Positions 56,984-64,000 of a stretch of 64,000 nucleotides of DNA are shown in pieces. Origin of the DNA: Polyodon spathula (Eukaryota > Chordata > Actinopteri > Acipenseriformes > Polyodontidae); contig NC_054548.1 in the NCBI RefSeq assembly GCF_017654505.1, positions 34,857,774-34,921,773 of the forward strand, given 5' to 3'. The notes below the pieces were generated by a model, which was not told the DNA's origin, did not search any database, and worked only from the letters and a program-made list of their open reading frames with translations. The translations under genes were made by a program, and so were the position numbers. Each line of letters starts with the position of its first letter. Positions within the stretch are counted from its first letter, which is position 1.

Positions 56984-57381
56984 TAAACTGAAAATTCAGT
57001 CTACGAAATCAAATGTACAACAAAACAGAATTATTAAAATAATTAAACAGTCACACGAAAATAAATAGCAACTGAATGGATTTCAAAGTTGACTTATATA
57101 ACTAGAAATAGTATATTGAAGTTCTCTTTAAAAATAATAACACAATACAGACTTTCAAGGAAATGCTTGTTGAAATGCTTTTTATAATCAAAGGTACATT
57201 CTAATACCTTAAGAAGTGATTTTAGCCACACTATTCAGGTATTTTGCACATACTTAACATTTTCCCAGGTAGCTAGCAGACGTTGCTGTCTGGCAGTTGT
57301 CTGTTATGAATACACAGATAACACATGAGCTTAACAATACAACTGAAATCAGCCTAAAAATACAAAAAATGAATGTGGGCC

Positions 57382-60150
57382 TGTCACAAAGATAGCTGGA
57401 GTGGGGGACGTCAGACCAGAAACAGAAACCATTAAATAAACAACAGAGAGGTGGAGTTGGGTGGAGCTGAGTGATTGGTTTCGCTCAGCATTTAATGAAT
57501 GAACAGAACAGTAAATAAAAAGGTTGTAACAAACAAACAAAATATACAGGACACAGCACTTTTGCCAAAACAAAAAGACAAACAAAACGGACTATACAGG
57601 CAAAACACAGTGAGCTTCTATTTTTAACTACTATTATTATTATTATTATTACCTACGTCTCCAATCCCGTTCTCAACTCACCGAACACACAACATACAAC
57701 ACAAAATATACACAGGGGTGGGAACTTTGCCACATATACCCTCCCCTTGTGCAAAACAAACATGGCCTCAATGGCCACCTCCCCCCTTAAAATCCCAAAA
57801 GTCTCGTTCAGTCCTGGTCCAAAAATAGGGACTTTAAGGGGTTGAAGGGCAGCAATGTTGCCAGTAGCCAGGCTGCTACTGGCCATGTTGTCAGCAGACA
57901 TGCTGACAGTGGGGCGAATCTCTCCTCCCGCTGTACCACTGGCAGTGGAAATGCTGCCAATGGTGCGGCTGTCAGCAGATGTGTTGACAGCTCCCAGACT
58001 GACTCCTTCAGCTGGGGCAAGTCCAGCAGCTGAAAAGCTGCTGGGATTGGTGGTCTCCAGACCTCCCCCAAGATCTCTGGCAACAAAACTGCTGAGGGGG
58101 AAGGTGGTCTCCTGACCTCTCCCCCCTTTTTCATAGCCGGCAGCTCCCTCTGGTGGGGCTCCGGCCACACCTACCCCTGCAGCCAAGCAGAGCTGGCTGC
58201 AACCCCTGGCGTAGCAGTTCCAGAGACCCCAGGCGATGCTGAGCGGCAGGCATCCTTGAGTGAATCGAGGCAGGCATTCTTGGGTGAAGTGAGACAGGCA
58301 TCCTTGGGCGAAGCAAGATAGGCATTCTTGGGCGAATCGAGGCAAGGAGTCAGGACAAGCTGGGGTGAGGGTGTTGGCCCTCTTCTCAGACACTGCGGTC
58401 GGGCGCTTCTTCCCCATGCTTCCCTCAGCAGACTATGCAAGGGCTGCTGAGGACCGCCAGCATATATTCCTTGTCCTTCTGGTGCAGGGAGAGGCAGCAC
58501 CTGCTCCTCTCCCCCTGATGGTGATGGAGGCAGAGGCAGCTCCAGCTCCTCTCCTCATGATGGTGGGGGAAGTGATACCAGCAGGCATTCATCCTCTGCT
58601 GGTGGGGGAAGTGATACCAGCAGGCATTCATCCTCTGCTGCTGGGGGAAGTGATACCAGCAGGTATTCATCCTCTGCTGGTGGAAAGGGACCCAGCAGGC
58701 ATTCACCCTCTGCTGGTGGAATTGGCAGAGGCAGAGGCAGCTCCTGCTGCTTTGCACCTGGCGGGGGCGGTGGAGGTGGGAGCGACGTGTAGTCTCCTGG
58801 CGGCGGAGGTGGGAGCGACGTGTAGTCTACCCTTATTACAGGGGACTGGTGTGGCTCTCCCTCACTTGCAGAGGAATGGTGTGGCTCTCCCTCACTTGCA
58901 GAGGAATGGTGTGGCTTTCCCTCACTTGCAGGGGACTAGTGCGGCTCTCCCTCAATTGCAGGGGACTGGTGCGGCTCTTCCTCACTTGCAGGGGACTGGT
59001 GCGGCTCTCCCTCACTTGCAGGGGACTGGTGTGGCTCTCCCTCCTTCTCGGGAGACAGCGGTGGGACCTCTTCCTCTGTCGCTGGAGACGGCAGCAACGA
59101 CTCCTCTCCCTCTGCCGCTGGAGATGGCTCCTCTCCCTCTGGCTCTGGAGGCAAAACCAGCAAGCATTCTTCCTCTGCTGGTGGAGATGGGAGCTGCAAG
59201 TTGTCTACCTTCAGCCCAGTGAGGATGCAGGTAGGTGTGGCTCCTCCCACTTGGAATTCAACCTGCTGGGGCAGTCCCATATAGGCAGCCAAGTAGTTGA
59301 TCACCATGGCTGCCGGGTTCATGAAGGGCACTGGGTAGTAATGTTGTTCCCAGCGTTCCCAACGTTCTCCATCTCTGGCCCACAGCAGGTCAACAACCAG
59401 TGGGAGGTCCTCCCCGCTCCACTCCATGTCCGACACCCAGTCCAGCATCTCCTCAGAGGACGGGAAAGGCTCTGTCTCCTCCCTCCTGGGCTCTAGTTCC
59501 TCCTTTTCATAACTTCGGAAGGGACAGCTTGAAAAGCAATCCCCCTTTCGCAGAGGGGGCACACCGGTGACGGCTGGTTGTATCGCCCTGGATTCCTAGC
59601 CTTCAGGCAGAACTCTTCTGTGTCCTCCTCCTCCTCCTGCAGTCATTGCTGCTGCTTTCCTCTCCCGCTTCTTCTCCCCATTTATTTATTTATTTATTTA
59701 TTTCCCCACGCACCAAAAAAAAAAAAAAAGTCCTTTTATTTTCCCCCAAAAAACTGCGGTCCCTGCTCTGGTCTGCGTCTAGGAGGTGCTGGTAATCTCG
59801 GTTCTGACACCACGTGTCACAAAGATGGATGGAGTGGGTGACGTCAGACCAGAAACAGGAACCATTAAATAAACAGCAGCGAGGTGGAGTTGGGTGGAGC
59901 TGAGTGATTGGTTTCGCTCAGCATTTAATGAGTGAACAGAACAGTAAATAAAAAGGTTGTAACAAACAAAAACACAGGACACGGCACTTTCGCCAAAACA
60001 AAAAGAAAAAAAAAACAGACTATACAGACAAAACACAGTGAGCTTCTATTTTTAACTATTATTATTATTATTGCCTCTGTCTCCAATCCCGTGCTCCACT
60101 CACTGAACACACAACATACAACACAAAATACACGGGGGGGGGGGGGGGGG
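57382..60150 (-). mobile_element. Non-autonomous LTR retrotransposon with a gag-like ORF
   Basis: Direct repeats of about 340-353 bases (57382-57734 and 59815-60150) have TGT...ACA ends. Read on the minus strand, the 5' LTR is followed two bases later by TGGTGTCAGAACC (59800-59812), a tRNA-Leu primer-binding site. AAGGGGAGGG (57737-57746) just before the 3' LTR fits a polypurine tract. The 2.1-kb interior has no protease, RT or integrase, only a repeat-rich gag-like frame. The outer 17 or so bases of the 5' LTR are replaced by a run of G (60134-60150). No target duplication is visible. Both LTRs carry GACGTCAGACCAG, shared with the block at 62.1 kb. Confidence 0.85.
58171..59562 (-). pseudogene. 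Repeat-rich gag-like ORF of the LTR element, two in-frame stops
   Basis: It starts at 59562 (MPPLRKGDCFSSCPFRSYEK). An N-terminal acidic/aromatic segment contains EEMLDWVSDMEWSGEDLPLV, ERWERWEQHYYPVPFM and AAYMGLPQQVEF. It then becomes low complexity: Glu/Pro-rich EGEPHQSPAS repeats (about 58850-59040), PPAEDECLLVSLP repeats (about 58560-58690), then SPKNACLDSLKDACR-type repeats (about 58245-58340). The frame is interrupted by TAG at 58936-58938 and TGA at 58555-58557 but otherwise stays in phase for about 1.4 kb. No CCHC knuckle is visible. A gag role is inferred from position after the primer site; I do not recognise the protein family. Confidence 0.55.
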
Positions 60151-60469
60151 ATTTAAACAGGTATAACAAAAACATACATAGTCTGGGAATGACCATTAGG
60201 CCTCAAGAGTTTTTAAATCAAGGATTACTTTCTCAGGAAAGAAGGGGGTTAAGAAGTGAAAGAGGGATAGGGAGAGGCTGAGGATCACTTTTACGAGGAC
60301 ACCGGGACAATCGGAAGGATTCTTAAGAATGAAAGGATTAGCATAACATGAAATCAGTTGTGCTAGGGGAAGAATTGAGCTAAACATAAAGCAATGGAAT
60401 GCCATCATCGAACAGTAAGGGCTTTTTCAAATAAAGTGATACACTACAATATCATAAAGTAAAAACAAA
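60151..60469. other. Spacer, nothing recognised
   Basis: Short unassigned AT-rich interval between the LTR element and the LINE fragment. Confidence 0.4.
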
Positions 60470-60804
60470 TTATGACCATGTTGAACTGTTCACCTCCTAC
60501 CTGCAATCTCCGCTCACATGATCTTAGATTGCTGAGTGTGCCTCGTGCTCGCCTACGCACTATGGGCGACACGGCATTTAGTTGCTATGCCCTTAAATTG
60601 TGGAACTCTCTTCCTATAGATATTAGGGACTCTGCTAATATGAATGTTTTAAATCGAGTCTTAAGACTTACATTTTTAGAAAAGCTTTCTTATGATTCTG
60701 TATTTTTGTGTTTGGGTTCTGTGTTTTGATGATTTCATGTATTTTCTTTTGTTAAGCGCTCTGAGATGAATGCTTTTAAGGGCGTTATATAAAATAAAGT
60801 TTAC

Positions 60805-60856
<52 letters not shown>

Positions 60857-60860
60857 GTCT
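60470..60860 (+). mobile_element. 5'-truncated L2-type LINE end with (ATT)n tail
   Basis: The frame at about 60500-60728 encodes LLSVPRARLRTMGDTAFSCY and KLWNSLPIDIRDSANMNVLN, the C-terminal signature of L2/Rex-type LINE ORF2 proteins. After the stop the 3' UTR has a GCGCTCTGAGATG...AAGGGCGTTATATAAAATAA stem region typical of L2-type tails and ends in about 18 ATT repeats (60804-60856). Endonuclease and RT are absent through 5' truncation. Confidence 0.85.
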
Positions 60861-62074
60861 TAATATAAAGACCCCTTAACTAATTCACTGTTCTCAATGT
60901 TTTCTTTGAATGTAAATACAAAGAATGAGTAGTAAAAGATTAACTAATAATATTATACCTATTTTTAATTTGACTACGTTATTAGAAGATTGTTCATGGG
61001 TAGAAAGCTTTCACATGTTAAAAGTTGACCAATTGGACAATAGGGATTAAGTCTTTTTTTCAGTTTTAACCAGGCACATACAGAAAGTATGAGGTGATTA
61101 GGTAAACAGCCTTATAATGTAATACTCCTGAAGCCCTACATTAGATACATTTTTGCTTAAAATGTGTCCTGTGACAGGAGTAGTTTAGTTTAATATATTA
61201 CTGTACTTTTCTTTTTTAAGAATAAAATCATATCTACATTTTTACAAGCTTTCAGTTTACAAAATTGCTATTGCTGACTCCTCACATCTTCTGATACTGT
61301 AGGTTATTAAGCCCTCTTGATGAATAGTTGCTGCCTGGGGTCTACTCATGGCCCTAGATCTGTCATCCCTTTTCTTTAGCCACAAGGAGGATGCTGTGTC
61401 ACAGATGGTCTTGACAACCATTCACTGACTGTCCTTTAGTTCTATGTCTTTCCAAGTCTTGCTTAAAGCCTGTCTGGAGAATTTATTTGATCTGACCTTA
61501 GTGGTTACTGTTAGCTGATTTCATGTTTCAGTAACTTGCGTCTAGGTTCTTTTTTCAGACAGGTAACTAAATATGATAAAGTATTACATTTTATGTGAAA
61601 AAAAATATTTAGTTACTTTGAAAAAGGACGACAGCTAATAAACAATATGGAAATCAGAAAGCACTTGAAAAAGTCACTGCTTAACCATTTTGAACAAGAC
61701 TGAGTTGCTTTACTTACATGCGCCACACCATCTGTACACCCTACCACCAACTGCTGGAGATTTGAGGAAGTATTTATACATAGGCATGACCATTAGAACC
61801 CTTGTACAATGTGCTATGGAGTTTCTTATATACAAGTCAAATTGGCAGAAAATCTAGTATCCTTGTTTTTTGTTCTTTTACAGGATCTATCATAACATGA
61901 AAACGCAACATACCAAATCACCCTAATATGATGCAAGAGTCGACCCTGGTCCAAATGTTAAGAGATTTGTCTGAGGTACTTTATTTTAAGGCCATACTTC
62001 AGTGAAGAACAACAAATAGTAAAATTTCTGTACTGTGCATTATCTGTGCATTAAAGCAGAATTAACTCAAATGA
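60861..62074. other. Intergenic DNA, nothing recognised
   Basis: AT-rich spacer without supported coding, RNA or repeat features. Confidence 0.4.
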
Positions 62075-62510
62075 ATGGCACATTGGACAGGGTGGCTTGG
62101 TGGTGACGTCAGACCAGGAAGACACAGACACCAGTACTGTGGTGGTGAGTCGCAACTGCACTAATACTTATTAAATACAGTAAAATATCGGAACAGAAAC
62201 AGAACAAACAAAACAGAACAGTGGCCAAAATAAACAGATACAATCATTTAAACAAAATAAAACACTGCACAATAGGCATGTTGGCCAAAACAAATAATCA
62301 ACAGAGACAAACAAGTATCGTGCTGGTCTTAAGCCAGCATGTGTAGCAATTGTTATCAAAGTTGTATCTTACTGTCCCTTTTTCTTTGCTCTATCTCGGT
62401 CGTACTCTCCACTCTGATCAACCCTCTATGAGCGGCTGCTTTACTTTTATATGCGTGGCCAACTCTCAATTGGTAATGAGTTCATTAGTTTGGGAGATGG
62501 CCATGTAACA
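62075..62510 (-). mobile_element. LTR-like block (possible solo LTR)
   Basis: Read on the minus strand it runs from TGTTACATGGCCATCTCCC to CCTGTCCAATGTGCCA (TG...CA). It has a TATA-like CATATAAAAG near the start of the transcribed part and, near its end, CTGGTCTGACGTCACCACC, shared with the LTRs of the element at 57.4-60.1 kb. The flanks show no obvious target duplication. Confidence 0.5.
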
Positions 62511-63789
62511 GTTTGTTCATTTTTATCATTTTTTTCTGTGATGTACAGTGAATTTATTAAAGGAGAATAAAACAACTCACACTTGTTTTTAAAAAAAGCT
62601 CCTCTTTCTGCAGAATGTTATGTACTTTTTAAGTGGTCTATTCTAGCAATCTACACATTATGTACTTATTGTAGAGGCTAAAATAGAAACAATTGTAGAT
62701 AGGTTTTCAATTGCATTAGCTTTACAGTATGTGCTGTGCATACTACTCAGTGAGCATTCTCCCAAAACCCAATTACAGATATCAGCAAAGTGGCCCTAAT
62801 ACTATTTAGATTTGGAAACTGGGGTGGCTAATCCAGATGCAAAAATATAGCCCAGGTGCATTATCAGCTTGAAAGACATCTTGGGGGGTTAAAACAATTC
62901 ATAAATAATGCTCAGCAGTAATTTCCCAATCAGTGCAATCTGTAAACCCACTCCATGCGAGCCACCACCACCCTTACCAGCTGCCTTTGAGAGGCTTCAC
63001 TGGAGCTTCCCCAGACATAAACATGCCTGTCAATTCAAAATAATGTGAAACAGGATTTGTCAGATCAAGTCACCTTCTGCTGGTCTGCCACCTTCACCAC
63101 TGGATGCAAGCAATCCTATTGACATCTGAAATTTGTGAACTGTGAACAGCAGCTATGGAGAATTGAATGGAGCTGAAGTTTGCAAATTTACTTGTACATA
63201 GGCTTTCGTACATTGAAACTTAAATGATCTTATTGCATCGTCAACAGTGTACTAAATCCTTAGGTAAGTAATGGTATACAGTAATGCATAGATATAAGTA
63301 TATGTTTTCATATCACTATCAAACATGATGTGTGTTCTCTATATACAGCAAATATGGTCAAATTATGTTTTCTCTAATTGTCTGCAAAGTAAATGTCATA
63401 AATAAAAATAAAATAATGATCAACTTTGGACAAAGGACATGTGATAATGTGATAGGAGTTTTGCCCTGTTCTGAAGCTATGATCTAAGTTACAATTTATG
63501 AAAGTTGCATGGATTCATAGAACCATACATTGCATTGTAACTGCAGCTCATTCTGTAAGTAACTAAACTATAAGAAAACTAATTAATGTTCTTTGCAAAA
63601 TATAAACCTTCAATTACAGGAACAGCCTTACTCAGTGTTGCTATCATAACACTCTTTCATCCTCAGTATCCACTTTAATCCTAGGCGGCCACAGCAGGCC
63701 TCCATTTTAATGAATGCAAGATGTGGACAGGGACTAAAGGGGCAACAGTTCTGTTGAAATATGTGAGAAAGGTTATTTATGGATTTATA
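62511..63789. other. Intergenic DNA, nothing recognised
   Basis: AT-rich spacer. A GC-richer block at about 62950-63130 looks like an old repeat that I cannot identify. Confidence 0.4.
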
Positions 63790-63990
63790 CGTTTTACAGT
63801 TGGGGGAGTACAGGTTTGCACCCTGGCTGTGCGGAGTGGCAGGTCTTCACTGGAGATTCTGGAGGGAGTGTTGCGGGTTATGGAGGCAAAACTTGCATAG
63901 ACTGTTTGGCCTCATTGTACTACTGGCCAGGCGCCTAGTGAGCTCAGGCGGACAACTGCAAGGCTGTCCTTTCTCCTCCAGAGGTCAGTA
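63790..63990 (+). mobile_element. Possible tRNA-SINE fragment at window end
   Basis: This GC-rich block has a B-box-like GGTTTGCACCC (about 63812) and a compact body (GGCTGTGCGGAGTGGCAGGT, CTACTGGCCAGGCGCCTAGT) in AT-rich surroundings. It has no protein-coding character and may continue past the window edge. Confidence 0.3.
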
Positions 63991-64000
63991 ATTCATTGCT

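Larger units (their letters stand above)
53035..57030 (-). mobile_element. Penelope-like retroelement, split by a Tc1 insertion
   Basis: Read on the minus strand from about 57 kb downward. The N-terminal region includes YINKDKLATELKDWERCMTL (55400-55445). RT motif A is CMDVKSLHSSVPYKE (about 54705-54735), motif B GTAIGSKLGTHFAS (about 54520-54550) and motif C FVDDIL (about 54440), followed by KEIEFLDTIVKLEGSIETDF and KPTHKHQYLHMSSAHP. Next are a C-rich linker (CKVCKYM..., CEKC) and a GIY-YIG endonuclease-like C-terminal remnant with MNEPIVQHISQGHT near 53560. The tail at 53041-53110 contains ACGTTTCG and TTTCTCAAGGG, typical of Penelope-like terminal regions. Stops and frameshifts are present. 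A Tc1 at 55441-56983 splits the N-terminal frame, and the 5' limit is uncertain. Confidence 0.85.

Noticed and set aside
58365..59222. Plus-strand 285-codon frame with repeated EVIPAGIHPLL and LPHLQGTG units
   Set aside because: It is the antisense shadow of the minus-strand gag-like repeats; orientation is set by the LTR primer site and polypurine tract on the minus strand.

Overview
This window is nuclear DNA from a vertebrate, most likely a ray-finned fish. The evidence is two conserved multi-exon vertebrate genes with GT-AG introns, an AT-rich background, and a dense mix of fish-type transposons (several Tc1/mariner copies, DIRS, Penelope-like, CR1- and L2-type LINEs, Ty3/gypsy, tRNA-derived SINEs). 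One SINE (about 41.47-41.91 kb) resembles, from memory, a family common in sturgeon and paddlefish, so a non-teleost such as an acipenseriform is a reasonable but unproven guess.

Region by region. From 1 to 5.7 kb there is intergenic or 5' intronic DNA with decayed repeats: a BED-finger fragment, a pogo-like helix-turn-helix remnant and a 5'-truncated CR1 LINE. From 5.7 to 25.2 kb lies SCAF4 on the plus strand. I could place 19 coding exons, all phase-compatible, covering the CTD-interaction domain, RS region, RRM and proline/glycine-rich C-terminus; only the short first coding exon is not found. Its introns hold two Tc1 copies, a nested foldback element, a G-rich minisatellite and a TIR-bounded element with an unusual 252-codon antisense ORF. 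From 25.2 to 28.4 kb are the SCAF4 3' UTR and unassigned spacer. From 28.4 to 36.2 kb a DIRS retrotransposon is followed by a broken Ty3/gypsy element with a clear 5' LTR and primer site. From 38.1 to 42.5 kb is SOD1 (5 exons, 154 codons, plus strand), with a SINE in intron 4. Just after it is a possible terminal exon of an unknown minus-strand gene.

From 44 to 64 kb the window is mainly layered mobile DNA: a second partial copy of the unusual TIR element, a decayed DIRS, a long foldback, a Tc1 split by a solo LTR, a Tc1 carrying a 189-bp patch copied from a Penelope-like element, that Penelope-like element itself (split by another Tc1), a non-autonomous LTR retrotransposon with a repeat-rich gag-like ORF, and an L2-type LINE end.

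The two host genes do not form a pathway: SCAF4 controls RNA polymerase II termination and polyadenylation in the nucleus, and SOD1 removes superoxide in the cytosol. Their adjacency is conserved vertebrate synteny, but here they run in tandem, whereas in human they are convergent. The most novel-looking object is the TIR element at 22.74-24.0 kb. The best evidence of unusual recent events is the templated patch at 51,988-52,176.
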